Assembly (NCBI GenBank): GCA_018993265.1
Contig: JAGKSW010000054.1
Coordinates: 1 to 64,000, forward strand
Source: Nostoc sp. TH1S01
GTDB taxonomy: Bacteria > Cyanobacteriota > Cyanobacteriia > Cyanobacteriales > Nostocaceae
Reading direction: 5' to 3'
Length of the DNA: 64,000 bases
Numbering within the stretch: position 1 is the stretch's first letter; every line of letters starts with the position of its first letter. Positions 1 through 9,768 of the stretch are shown piece by piece. The notes beneath the pieces are model-generated. The model made no database searches. It saw nothing but the letters and a program-made list of their open reading frames with translations, and had not been told where the DNA came from. Made by a program: the position numbers and the translations under genes.

Positions 1-2
1 TT

Positions 3-236
3 GTTGCTGGGGAACGTAACCCGCTTACACTAGCAGCACTCAAGGATGGACGTATCAAAGCTTCTAATGAAGACATTGCCGCAGCTTTGACAGGTGACTA
101 TCGTCATGAACTGATTTTCATCCTGCAACAAGAATTGCATCTGTACGAGCGTGTAGTTAACAACCTCAAGAAAAAAGCTTTGGCTTTTGGTTTGGAACTT
201 ACCCCCATTTCTGACTCAACGCAATGTGTTTCTTGA
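3..236 (+). pseudogene. IS110-family transposase fragment (5' end outside window or truncated)
   Basis: Frame from nt 3 reads VAGERNPLTLAALKDGRIKASNEDIAAALTGDYRHELIFILQQELHLYERVVNNLKKKAL..., resembling the N-terminal/central part of IS110 transposases; it ends at a stop shortly after losing the family-like pattern. Confidence 0.6.
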
Positions 237-412
237 GAGTATTCGGCTTCTTTTTCTTCAATTAAGGCTTGAAATAAGCTTTGTTGCACAAAGTTCCCTA
301 ATTTTAGCCACATACTGTAGAATTCGCTCACAAATCCTTCTAAATGGTGACACTCCGGTAAGTCCTGGAGTGTTTCGCTGATGTGAGACAGAATTGATTG
401 GAGGTTGTTCAT
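217..412 (-). pseudogene. Probable N-terminal fragment of another transposase, abutting the IS110 fragment
   Basis: Minus ORF 104..412 starts MNNLQSILSHISETLQDLPECHHLEGFVSEFYSMWLKLGNFVQQSLFQALIEEKEAEYSQ and then runs antisense into the IS110 fragment; reads like a transposase N-terminus (possibly ISKra4-like), not certain. Confidence 0.35.
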
Positions 413-466
413 AGGTAGTTTGGTTGCATAGTATCAAGAGCTATGTTAGCGTAAAGTCTCCGCTAA

Positions 467-1141
467 CTACTCTCCCACACCTTTTTTCGTTCACCCCTAC
501 CAAAGCCTAAAAAACGCAGCGACCAGGACACAAGTGCAGCCTATACCTTAGACCAGCGTGATCTAATCGTTGAGGCATTTGAGAATCACAGCAGGTTTTC
601 ACACTACAGCAAGATAATCAAATTTCTGTTCTGGACTGGTTGCCGCCCTGGTGAAGCATTCGCGCTGACATGGGAAGACATCAGCAGCGATTGCTGCAAA
701 ATCTCAATCACCAAATCGTATGCTTCACGTGTCCGGCTGCTCAAAGGTACAAAAAACGGTAAACGCCGCGTGTTCACTTGCGAGAAAAAATCTAAATTGC
801 GATCGCTGCTACTACAACTTAGACCCCAAAACCCAAACCCTAACGATTTAGTATTCAAAAATCAGTCAGGGCAGAGAATGACACTAAAAGTGCTGGGTAA
901 CGTTTGGCGAGGCAATGAAGTCAGAGGATACATCTACAAAGGTGTTGTCACTGAACTAGCCGAACAGGGGATAGTTCCCTACTTAAAGCTTTACAGCACC
1001 AGACATACATTTGCGACTTGGGCGATCGCTTCGGGAGTATCGCCCGAAAAAGTGGCGTATTGGCTCGGTGATGACGTGAGAACAGTCTTAGCTTACTACT
1101 GTCACCCAGACGTAACTAAAACTGAATGCCCAGATTTTTAA
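467..1141 (+). pseudogene. Tyrosine recombinase/phage-type integrase, 5'-truncated C-terminal catalytic part
   Basis: Frame open from 467 with no good start; GCRPGEAFALTWEDI, YSTRHTFATWAIASG and VLAYYCHPD match the R...HxxR...Y catalytic motifs; the ORF track reports only the 770..1141 part. Confidence 0.7.
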
Positions 1142-1182
1142 TGCTACTCAACTGCTACTCAAAAAAAGCTGGGAATGGCTGC

Positions 1183-2067
1183 TTATACGTTAGGTGGTAA
1201 TTCCAGAGGAATTGTCCCTAATAAACCCTTGCGATAATCTGTTAAAAGTTGTCTTGCAGTGCGTTCGACATCACTGTTATAACGATGTTCTGCCAAAGCT
1301 TCTAAATATGATTCGCCTGTGTAAGATGAAGAGTCTAGTTCGTAGCGTAACTTGAACGGTGACTCTGGTAACAAGTTATTCGCCGTGATATGAATTTCAT
1401 TTAGGAAATCTACTAACGCCGAGGCTACAAGTTGATTATCGTAGGATGCTTGCCCAATATCATCGCAAATTGCTAATTTCAAAGCTGCGGCTTGATTTTC
1501 TAACCGAGAAGGAATCACACCAGGCGCATCGAGTAATTCTAACTGATCAGATATACGTACCCAGCGCAAGTTTCGCGTTACACCCGGACGCGCCGCACTT
1601 TCCACTACACGCCGTCCTAAAAGGCGGTTAATTAAAGCTGATTTACCAACGTTAGGAAAACCAATTACCACAGCCCGGACAGGACGAGGTAACATACCGC
1701 GATCGCGTCTTCGTTGATTCAGTTCCACACCCGCAGCTTGGGCGGCTTTAGCTACAGCCGTCACACCTTGACCATGTTGGGCATTGGTAAAATAAGGCAC
1801 TTCATCTTGACTTTTAAACCAATCTGTCCATAGCGATCGCACTTGGGGCGTAATCATATCTAAGCGGTTCAATACCAAAATCCGCGTTTTGCTTCCCACC
1901 CATTCACCAATTTGCGGGTGGTGCGTCGCTAAAGGAATTCTCGCATCGCGGACTTCTAATACTACATCTACCAGCTTTAGCTGTTCTTTGAGATTCTTTT
2001 CCGCCTTGGCAATATGACCCGGATACCATTGGATCAGGTTTAATTTGTAGTTGTTTGTGAGAGACAT
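1183..2067 (-). CDS. ylqF: Ribosome biogenesis GTPase YlqF/RbgA family
   Basis: IQWYPGHIAKAEKNL, circularly permuted GTPase motifs LNRLDM, GFPNVGKSALINRLLG, DAPGV. Confidence 0.9.
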   Translation of the reverse strand: MSLTNNYKLNLIQWYPGHIAKAEKNLKEQLKLVDVVLEVRDARIPLATHHPQIGEWVGSKTRILVLNRLDMITPQVRSLWTDWFKSQDEVPYFTNAQHGQGVTAVAKAAQAAGVELNQRRRDRGMLPRPVRAVVIGFPNVGKSALINRLLGRRVVESAARPGVTRNLRWVRISDQLELLDAPGVIPSRLENQAAALKLAICDDIGQASYDNQLVASALVDFLNEIHITANNLLPESPFKLRYELDSSSYTGESYLEALAEHRYNSDVERTARQLLTDYRKGLLGTIPLELPPNV

Positions 2068-2069
2068 AG

Positions 2070-2100
2070 AAAGTATGAAGTGTGAAGTATGAAGTATGAA
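2070..2100 (+). repeat. STRR, TATGAAG heptamer type
   Basis: aagtatgaagtgtgaagtatgaagtatgaa. Confidence 0.85.
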
Positions 2101-2132
2101 ATTTTGTCCGTCATTATCTCAGCACTCAGCAC

Positions 2133-2504
2133 TTATTCAGCTTCATGCAGAATCAGACGATTACCTTCAGGATCATAAGCATAAATTTCTCGTCCGTGGG
2201 AAGCGATGGAGATTTCGCCGGGTGGAGGATAGCCCAAATTTGTGAGATGAGCGATCGCATCTTCTAAATTACTCACCTCGAAACACAAACTTATTTTACT
2301 TTTAGTCGCGTTGGCAAATTCCGACTTATGACTTTTTTTCGGATGAAAAATACCCAAGCGTAAACCCGTCAGTTGAAACTCTGCATAAACATTAGGAATC
2401 ACAGTACTGGGTTTTTCGCCGAACAATTGAGTATAGAAATCTACTAAATTTTCTAGATTCACTGTGGCGATCGCCACGAAAACTTCAGTATATCGCAAAA
2501 CCAT
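2133..2504 (-). CDS. VOC/glyoxalase-family protein
   Basis: VNLENLVDFYTQLFGEKP ... DPEGNRLILHEAE, typical VOC fold sequence. Confidence 0.8.
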   Translation of the reverse strand: MVLRYTEVFVAIATVNLENLVDFYTQLFGEKPSTVIPNVYAEFQLTGLRLGIFHPKKSHKSEFANATKSKISLCFEVSNLEDAIAHLTNLGYPPPGEISIASHGREIYAYDPEGNRLILHEAE

Positions 2505-2632
2505 TACTGTTAAATTTCTCAGACTGTGGTTAATTCATACCACTTATATGAGATGTTGTACTCTATCAATTCTGTAGAGACGTTGTATACAACGTCTCTA
2601 CAACACTATTTTCTGCTAGATTAGTTAACCAT

Positions 2633-3568
2633 TTAAAACATTGCAGACTTAGCTTGAGAAATAGCATTCAACCACGGCTTGATATCATCTCCATCAGTGT
2701 GCATATTCCATCGCTTACCATCTCGTTTGAAGGGATAAACATTATTTTCTACAGCCCAAATTAAATCATCTAAATGTTGAATAAAGTTCTCACCATGTTC
2801 TACTGGATGTATTGCCCAAGTACCAGCAGTCATTGACCAACGTTCAAAACCTTTAACTTTAAAAGTATGTGTAAATGAATTTTCTAATGGCTCTCCAATA
2901 TCCTTCTGTACAAGTGGCAAAACAATCTTTTCTAACCGCTTGCGGTCTAAGAGAAAATATCGTGTAGAAACATTACGAGCCTTATTCCATAACTTCTGAG
3001 GTTTAGATTTTGAGGGACGACCAGTTAATTTTTCTATGAAATTTTTGGCTTGTGGTGGCCCACCTTCGCAGGTAGCAATGACTACTGATGGGTTTGCCTG
3101 TAACATTTCAATCCCTTCATCTATCCAAGACTTTCTAGAAAGTTCCTGACAAAAAAGCACATCAGAATCTACATGAAGAATATAATCACCAGTACACTGT
3201 TCTAAGGCAAAAAGATATTGATAAATTGGTGCGCCATCAAAATCTTTGACCTCTATATCATCACGTCCAAAATATTTTTTCAATACTGCCTTTTGAAGTG
3301 TTTCATCCCAAGGTACTTCATCTACTCGGTTGATAATTCCTTCAGTTCGCAATTGCTCTAATTTTGTTCTTAATTCTTCTATTTCTCCTGTCTGACGTTC
3401 TAAGTATTTACCGACTGGCTTACCAACATCTAATGCTACCAATTTTTCATGAAACGGATAATTCAATGAGTGAAGCATACTTCGCAGTGTCTTTTCAATG
3501 AATGGGTTATCCGTAACACAAGCATTAGTAGTAAAGCTGACCGTATACTTTTGCTCAAGACTAGTCAT
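2633..3568 (-). CDS. Glycosyltransferase-like protein (GT2-like fold)
   Basis: VSFTTNACVTDNPFIEKTLRSMLHSLNYPFHEKLVALD... CTGDYILHVDSDVLF (DxD-like). Confidence 0.6.
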   Translation of the reverse strand: MTSLEQKYTVSFTTNACVTDNPFIEKTLRSMLHSLNYPFHEKLVALDVGKPVGKYLERQTGEIEELRTKLEQLRTEGIINRVDEVPWDETLQKAVLKKYFGRDDIEVKDFDGAPIYQYLFALEQCTGDYILHVDSDVLFCQELSRKSWIDEGIEMLQANPSVVIATCEGGPPQAKNFIEKLTGRPSKSKPQKLWNKARNVSTRYFLLDRKRLEKIVLPLVQKDIGEPLENSFTHTFKVKGFERWSMTAGTWAIHPVEHGENFIQHLDDLIWAVENNVYPFKRDGKRWNMHTDGDDIKPWLNAISQAKSAMF

Positions 3569-3739
3569 TATTGATAAATCTAATTTGTTTTATAGGATTG
3601 AATAACGAGAGCATTTAGCTTTTACAGCAGATTTCAAGTCATTAAAGTACCCTTTAGGACTCAAAGCTAAGTATAGAGCCTATATAGATTCTAAATTCTG
3701 ACTCATGAACCCTGAATTATGCTGTAAACATCTAATTGC

Positions 3740-4579
3740 TCAAGCCGCTAGAATTCTATCCCATCCAGTATAAATATTGAAGCGTGTCCCCCGTAAAAAT
3801 CCTATTAAAGTAATACCAAATTCTTGGGCTACTGACACCGCCAAACTGCTAGGTGCAGAAACAGAACAAACAATTGGAATTCCAGCTACTAGAGATTTTT
3901 GCAGAATCTCAAAACTAGAACGCCCACTTACCATGACAATGTGACGGTTAAACGGTAACTCGCCACTTAGCAAAGCGTTACCAATCAATTTATCTAAAGC
4001 ATTGTGACGACCAACATCTTCTTGTAAGTTCCAAATTTTGCCTTCCGCATCAAATACAGCTGCTGCGTGTAACCCTCCAGTTGCGGAGAAGATACCTTGA
4101 TGCGATCGCAACTGTTCAGATAAGCTGTAAATAACCTCAGACTTGACTGTTAAATCAGAAGTGATTTTGGCGTAACCCCGCAAGTGTAAAGCCTCAATAC
4201 TCGCTTTACCACAAACTCCACAGGCACTATTAATATAAAAATGACGTTCTAAAGGCTGTAAATCTGGATTTAACCCTGGCTTTAACTGCACATTAATAAT
4301 GTTATAACGCTGCTCACCATCTACAGATTCATCTGTGCAGTAACTCATTCTTTGGATATCTTGTTTGCTATGAATCACACCTTCACTAAAAAGAAACCCC
4401 GCCGCTAATTCAAAATCTGCACCAGGGGTTCGCATCGTTATAGCTATTGTGCGCGATGGCGATGTCAACCGAATTTCTAAAGGTTCTTCTGTGGTGAGTT
4501 GGTCTTGTCGCAGGCGTTTTTTGCCATTTTCGACCACCCAAACTTGCGTTTTAGTTTTGCTTTTAGTAGGGGTTTTCAT
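3740..4579 (-). CDS. fdhD: Formate dehydrogenase accessory sulfurtransferase FdhD
   Basis: INSACGVCGKASIEAL (CxxC), NLQEDVGRHNALDKLIG, VSGRSSFEILQKSLVAGIP. Confidence 0.9.
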   Translation of the reverse strand: MKTPTKSKTKTQVWVVENGKKRLRQDQLTTEEPLEIRLTSPSRTIAITMRTPGADFELAAGFLFSEGVIHSKQDIQRMSYCTDESVDGEQRYNIINVQLKPGLNPDLQPLERHFYINSACGVCGKASIEALHLRGYAKITSDLTVKSEVIYSLSEQLRSHQGIFSATGGLHAAAVFDAEGKIWNLQEDVGRHNALDKLIGNALLSGELPFNRHIVMVSGRSSFEILQKSLVAGIPIVCSVSAPSSLAVSVAQEFGITLIGFLRGTRFNIYTGWDRILAA

Positions 4580-4788
4580 TTATTAAGATAATAATCACAC
4601 TATTGAGTTATATATAAGCGATCGCCTCATATTAAAAACTGTATCTGTAAGTCTGCCTTTTGGGATAAGTTTTGAGTTGTATAATAATCACAAAGATATT
4701 AGTTAAATTTCCTTAGTTATATTTATTTATGCGCGATCGCGTTTCCTTAGAGACCGTCTGCCTTTTGGCCGCTGGTGTGGAGGAGTAA

Positions 4789-6027
4789 TTGGTGACGAAC
4801 TTCGATGTTTTTCTTTGTCACAATAGCAAGGATAAACCTGCGGTTATTAAAGTTGCCCAGCAATTACAAGACAGGGGAATTATACCTTGGTTAGATATTT
4901 GGCATTTACGCCCTGGTTTTTCTTGGCAACGTGCTTTAGAGCAGCAGATAAGCCAGATTGCATCCGCAGCCGTTTTTGTTGGAAGCTCAGGATTAGGCCC
5001 TTGGCAGAATCAAGAAATTGATGCGTTTCTGAGAGAATTTGTACATAGGCAATGTCCAGTTATTCCGGTACTTTTACCAAATGCTCCAGCAAAACCACAA
5101 TTGCCTTTATTTCTCCAAGGTTTAACGTGGGTAGATTTTCGACAGCAATATCCTGATCCAATGGAACAGTTGATTTGGGGTATTACTGGACAAAGGTTTT
5201 CACGCAATCAAACTACTTTCCGTAATACAACTCATCCATTGTTACTCAGGAGAGAATTTTTGAACTTTTTGGGTTTGGCGACTTTAAGCTGGGTGATATT
5301 GACAGTGAGTAGCAAATCAAATCAGTCTAATAATAAATCTTCTCCTGAACCAACACCGACTGAAACATCAGATTTAACGCCGGAACCACCATCTGATATA
5401 AGTACGCCGCCACCGGAGAATACTCAACCAACTGAAACACAGAGCAAAAAATCTGAGAAACCCAAGCAGTCACAGGAGAATACTCAACCAACTGAAACAC
5501 AGAGCAAAAACTCTGAGAAGCCCAAGCAGTCACAGGAGAGTACTGAAGAAATCTCGCTTAAATCAGAAAAAGGCATTGATTATACTAAACTGAAAAATTT
5601 GCTTGCAAAAGAAAACTGGAAAGAAGCAGATGAGGAGACTTATCAGGTGATGAACCAAATTATAAACGGAGATTGGAACAGTGACGCATTTTTCAACTTT
5701 CCCTGCCAAGACCTCAGCACAATTGACCAACTGTGGGTAAAATACAGCAAAGGACATTTTGGCTATAGCGTCCAGAAGGAAATTTACTTAAGCAAGAGCG
5801 TTGGCGGTAAAAATGATGGCAATCGGGAATATGAATATGAAACATGGCGAAAGTTTAACGCTCTTGTAGGATTGGGTGGCTATTCTGGCGACGGAGGCGA
5901 AGGAAATTTTACTTTTAATCTCTCTGCTCCTCAAGGGCACCTTCCTAGATTTGATTATATTAAGTACACTAGTGGATGGAATGGATATTTTGTGTTTTTA
6001 TCAAGAGTTGCAAATTGTAATATTTAA
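4789..6027 (+). CDS. TIR domain - low-complexity linker - GUN4 domain fusion protein
   Basis: N-term DVFLCHNSKDKPAVIKVAQQLQDRGIIPWLDIW...GPWQNQEIDAFL (TIR); C-term DYTKLKNLLAKENWKEADEETYQVM...FPCQDLSTIDQLWVKYSKGHFGYSVQKEIY (GUN4); TM-like segment between. Confidence 0.85.
   Translation: MVTNFDVFLCHNSKDKPAVIKVAQQLQDRGIIPWLDIWHLRPGFSWQRALEQQISQIASAAVFVGSSGLGPWQNQEIDAFLREFVHRQCPVIPVLLPNAPAKPQLPLFLQGLTWVDFRQQYPDPMEQLIWGITGQRFSRNQTTFRNTTHPLLLRREFLNFLGLATLSWVILTVSSKSNQSNNKSSPEPTPTETSDLTPEPPSDISTPPPENTQPTETQSKKSEKPKQSQENTQPTETQSKNSEKPKQSQESTEEISLKSEKGIDYTKLKNLLAKENWKEADEETYQVMNQIINGDWNSDAFFNFPCQDLSTIDQLWVKYSKGHFGYSVQKEIYLSKSVGGKNDGNREYEYETWRKFNALVGLGGYSGDGGEGNFTFNLSAPQGHLPRFDYIKYTSGWNGYFVFLSRVANCNI
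5415..5534 (+). repeat. Two tandem ~60-bp copies in the TIR-GUN4 linker (20-aa unit ENTQPTETQSK[KN]SEKPKQSQ)
   Basis: ggagaatactcaaccaactgaaacacagagcaaaaa-... repeated at exact 60-bp period with very few mismatches. Confidence 0.95.
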
Positions 6028-6156
6028 ATCAATTCGCAGTTCGCAACGAGAGTTTGTTGAAGTGGTCATATTATAGCTTTAGCCTAAATTAGAGGCGATG
6101 TCTACGCATTTTGATTGATAAATTGATGGTGCGATCGCTCAATATAATCAATAATT

Positions 6157-6975
6157 TTACAGAACATCAGGATCAATATTTAACTCCCGCAACTTAGCAG
6201 CCAGACGTTCTGCACGTTGCTTTTCTTGTTCTGCACGTTGCTTTTCTTGCTGTGCCAATTCTTCTGGTGTCAGCAATAACTCCCCTTGTGGCGTAAAATA
6301 GCGTAATTGATTATTCTGGACACCTAAATATAATTCTAACTGCTGACTCCATAACCAACCTTGAGGATTTGGTTCTATTGGTTGGTATTGAGCATAAACT
6401 AACTGAAACCCTGTAAATTCTAAATTATCCGGGTCAAACCAAAAATATTCCGGTGTGCGAAAAGTATCTTGGTAGATTTGTTTTTTTAAGCCTTTATCTG
6501 TGGCTTTTGTGGAAGATGACAGTAACTCGACAATGATATTAGGATATTTACCGTCTTCTTGCCAAATCACCCAACTTTTGCGAGGTCTTCTTTCGCATCC
6601 CCGCACTACAAAAAAATCAGGGCCACGAAATTCTTCTGATTTGAGTTGACGTTGACTGTAATATATTGTCAAATTTCCAGCCGCATAAAAGTCATTGCGG
6701 TTTTGCCACCACAATTCTAAACATTGTAGTAACAAAATAATTTGGCGTAGATGTAAATCGCTTTCCAATGGTGGTTCGTCACTGTATATATCTCCTGGTG
6801 GAAATATTATATCTGTGGCTGGTGGCAAATCTTGGGCAACTGACATGACTTTCTTGGGGCTAGAGTTGAGATGAGCAGATAAATGACTGGGTATAGATGT
6901 ATAGATGTCATTACTATCATAATCTTGTTGAATATGGAAAATACTGAGTAGCGATCGCATTTTATTTGCCAACAC
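6157..6975 (-). CDS. Uma2-family (PD-(D/E)XK-like) endonuclease-fold protein; start probably at the internal Met at 6960
   Basis: GPDFFVVRGCERRPRKSWVIWQEDGKYPNIIVELLSSSTKATDKGLKKQIYQDTFRTPEYFWFDP, coiled tail EKQRAEQEKQRAERLAAKLRELNIDPDVL. Confidence 0.85.
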   Translation of the reverse strand: MLANKMRSLLSIFHIQQDYDSNDIYTSIPSHLSAHLNSSPKKVMSVAQDLPPATDIIFPPGDIYSDEPPLESDLHLRQIILLLQCLELWWQNRNDFYAAGNLTIYYSQRQLKSEEFRGPDFFVVRGCERRPRKSWVIWQEDGKYPNIIVELLSSSTKATDKGLKKQIYQDTFRTPEYFWFDPDNLEFTGFQLVYAQYQPIEPNPQGWLWSQQLELYLGVQNNQLRYFTPQGELLLTPEELAQQEKQRAEQEKQRAERLAAKLRELNIDPDVL

Positions 6976-7157
6976 TACCAGAGCGATCGCTCATTTGCAA
7001 ATTTAATCAAACCTTGAGAATGCAAGGTTATTCCTGTATTTGCCATATTCTTTTTTTAAACTGGTATAAGCAATACTGTAAAAGTCTGCTCTCATTCATA
7101 ACTGCGATCAGCAGAGATAAGTATTTATCTCCAAATTGGCTACGAGGTAATATTAAA

Positions 7158-7544
7158 ATGCCCAAATGGAAAGTAGTAACAGAATTTTCTTTTAATAGCG
7201 CCCACTACATCAAAGATTATGATGGCCCCTGTGGTCGGATGCATGGGCATAATTACCAAGTCCGTATCGAAGCTATATCAACACAGTTGCATTCTTCACA
7301 ATTTTGCCCACATCCAGTGATGGTGGCTGATTTTAGAACTTTACGCTGGGCAAAACAAGACGTGACTAAAGGAGGACTTGACCACTGCATTTTAAATGAA
7401 GTTATGCCTCCTGAATATGAGACTACCGCTGAAATGATTGCTAAGTACATTTACGATGAAACCAAAAAGCGAGTCCCGCCAAATGTACAATTAAAAGTTC
7501 ATGTTTCGGAAACACCTAATAGTTGGGTGGAGTATGAAGAATAA
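7158..7544 (+). CDS. queD: 6-carboxytetrahydropterin synthase QueD/PTPS family
   Basis: MPKWKVVTEFSFNSAHYIKDYDGPCGRMHGHNYQVRIEA...DFRTLRWAKQDV..LDHCILNEV; the 6966 start in the ORF track is an upstream in-frame extension. Confidence 0.85.
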   Translation: MPKWKVVTEFSFNSAHYIKDYDGPCGRMHGHNYQVRIEAISTQLHSSQFCPHPVMVADFRTLRWAKQDVTKGGLDHCILNEVMPPEYETTAEMIAKYIYDETKKRVPPNVQLKVHVSETPNSWVEYEE

Positions 7545-7625
7545 TATTTGTCAGTGGATTGTTACACATATTTATATTTAGGCTAAGGTAGCCACAATCC
7601 AACAAATTTGATAATTAAGCATGAA

Positions 7626-7667
7626 AGAGGGACTAATCTCTAGTTTTTAGCCTTTAGTCCTTTTTTT
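7626..7667 (+). terminator. Rho-independent terminator downstream of queD
   Basis: GGACTAA...TTAGTCC stem followed by TTTTTTT. Confidence 0.6.
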
Positions 7668-7991
7668 ATCGCTTTTACTGTAAACAAAATTATTAGTATT
7701 TATCTGGTGTTTCTTAAATATTTCTGTTAATTAAATACATTTTTTAACAACAATAATTAAAATACTTCTTTAGATAGATGGCAGTGATAAAATATCATGG
7801 AAATGCCAATCTAGTATTAGTAACTTTTTATTAACAATTGAATGCAATAGCACCTTTCTGAAAGTTCATAAAGTTATAAATCACATTATTAATTTTTTAA
7901 TAATACTTGTCTCAGCTTGTACATTCTTGCCATAAGTTACTGTCGAAATTGTGTAACCTAAAAAAAGCTAGGCTAATCTCAATGAGGTCTG

Positions 7992-8207
7992 ATGACTCCT
8001 AATATTCTGCGTCAGCTTTGGTCTGTGGTTGAAACTGCCCAAACCATGACCCTCCTACAGCTGGATGATGCTAGCTTGGTGCAATGGTTAGTCAAACAAA
8101 CCACAACACAAGTTTTCTTAGATTCCCATGAGATTGATTCTCTTGGTGACTATATTCAATCCCGGCTAAGTCTGATAAGAGATATCGCTTATGAGCGACA
8201 TTATTAA
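7992..8207 (+). CDS. Small hypothetical protein (71 aa)
   Basis: ORF with plausible composition MTPNILRQLWSVVETAQTMTLLQLDDASLVQWLVKQTTTQVFLDSHEIDSLGDYIQSRL; no family recognised. Confidence 0.55.
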   Translation: MTPNILRQLWSVVETAQTMTLLQLDDASLVQWLVKQTTTQVFLDSHEIDSLGDYIQSRLSLIRDIAYERHY

Positions 8208-8211
8208 TAAG

Positions 8212-8276
8212 TCAATGGTCAATAGTCCACGGTAAAAACCATTGACCATTGAATATCGACTATTGACTATTGAGGT
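8212..8276. repeat. STRR, TTGACCA/TTGACTA heptamer type in both orientations
   Basis: gtcaatggtcaatagtcc...accattgaccattgaatatcgactattgactattgag. Confidence 0.75.
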
Positions 8277-9493
8277 AAATAACCTTCCACTAAGCAATCG
8301 GAACCAACCACACGCCAACGCACACGTTCTAAGGGCAATGCTTCTGTCATGTTAGTAAAACCTAAATCACCCACTGGTGTAGGTGCATGACTACCGCCAA
8401 TAATTTTAGGAGCAATAAAAGCCATAACTTTTTGTACGGCTCCTTGAGCGATCGCACTTGCAGCTAAATTACCGCCACACTCCCACAAGACACTGCAAAA
8501 ACCCCGTTCATATAAGTGCATCATTGCTTGTGCGGGTGTTAGTGCTGGTAATTCCACAACCTCCACGCCAAGTTTAACTAAGATTTTTTGTAGATCAGGG
8601 TTGGCTCCAACTTCAGTTAACACCAAAGTCGGTGCTTCTTGGGTTTCCCACAAGCGGGCGGTTTCTGGCAAGTTGAGTTGACGACTCATCACCACTCGTA
8701 AAGGATTATGCGCCCCTACCTGATGGCTAGTTAAAAAAGGATTGTCTTGTCGGACTGTATTACCACCAACAATGATGGCATCGCAAGCGGCTCGTAGTTG
8801 ATGTACTTCACTGCGGGCGGCTTGATTTGTCACCCAAGCACTATGACCAACAGTCGTAGCGATTTTGCCGTCCAAAGTCATGGCGTATTTTAAAATGCCA
8901 AAAGGTGTTTTATGCAGAATGCGATGCACAAAAGCTTCATTTAGCTGCTGACAAGCCTCAGTTTCTACCCCAACTAACACCTCTACACCAGCAGCACGTA
9001 AACGCGCAATCCCGCCCCCAGCCACCAAAGGGTTAGGATCAACCATACCCACTACCACCTTAGCCACACCAGCCTTAATCAATCCTTCCGAACAAGGGGG
9101 AGTGCGCCCATAATGGTTGCAAGGTTCCAGATTGACATACACTGTAGCACCATGAGCGCGATCGCCTGCGGCTCTCAAAGCAAAAACTTCAGCATGAGGT
9201 TCACCAGCACGAGGATGAAACCCTTCGCCCACAATCTCGCCATCGTTGACTACAACCGCCCCCACCAGCGGATTAGGCGAAGTGCGCCCCAAAGCACAGC
9301 GGGCAAGTTCCAAGCACCGCTGCATCATCCGGGAGTCAAAGTCCGCTTCACTGCTCATACTTTTTTGCGTTTGAGAATTAAAAACCACAGGCGCTGGCGC
9401 AGCCTCTCCAGAGGAGAATTTCAACATCAACCCATCTTCTTGAGTGTAATTTAGTGATGTATCTACTTGAGTAACAACCGGGGAATTATCCAT
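8267..9493 (-). CDS. ribD: Bifunctional riboflavin biosynthesis deaminase/reductase RibD
   Basis: CLELARCALGRTSPNPLVGAVVV, HAEVFAL, VNLEPCNHYGRTPPCSEGLI, reductase domain KYAMTLDGKIAT. Confidence 0.92.
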   Translation of the reverse strand: MDNSPVVTQVDTSLNYTQEDGLMLKFSSGEAAPAPVVFNSQTQKSMSSEADFDSRMMQRCLELARCALGRTSPNPLVGAVVVNDGEIVGEGFHPRAGEPHAEVFALRAAGDRAHGATVYVNLEPCNHYGRTPPCSEGLIKAGVAKVVVGMVDPNPLVAGGGIARLRAAGVEVLVGVETEACQQLNEAFVHRILHKTPFGILKYAMTLDGKIATTVGHSAWVTNQAARSEVHQLRAACDAIIVGGNTVRQDNPFLTSHQVGAHNPLRVVMSRQLNLPETARLWETQEAPTLVLTEVGANPDLQKILVKLGVEVVELPALTPAQAMMHLYERGFCSVLWECGGNLAASAIAQGAVQKVMAFIAPKIIGGSHAPTPVGDLGFTNMTEALPLERVRWRVVGSDCLVEGYLPQ

Positions 9494-9768
9494 AAATTTT
9501 GGGCAATAATTTCAATATTCTGCACGTTACCGACTGGGACTTGATACCTCAACAGTAATATCTCTAGCCTACTGTTCGCTGTCGGCGTGCTTACTTATAG
9601 CAAAGTGCTGAGTATAAACCTAGTTGCATCCTACAGCCAAAATAAATACTATTGCACCGAAACTTTTGACTATTGACCATTGACTTTTAATCAAAAAGAG
9701 TGAGGATTTAGGCTCTTAGCCCATGATTCCTCACTCCCAAATTTAGACTCAAGATATTTCCTCTGTAA

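Noticed and set aside
8212-8276. STRR clusters considered as CRISPR arrays
   Set aside because: Units are 7 nt with no unique spacers and no cas genes in the window
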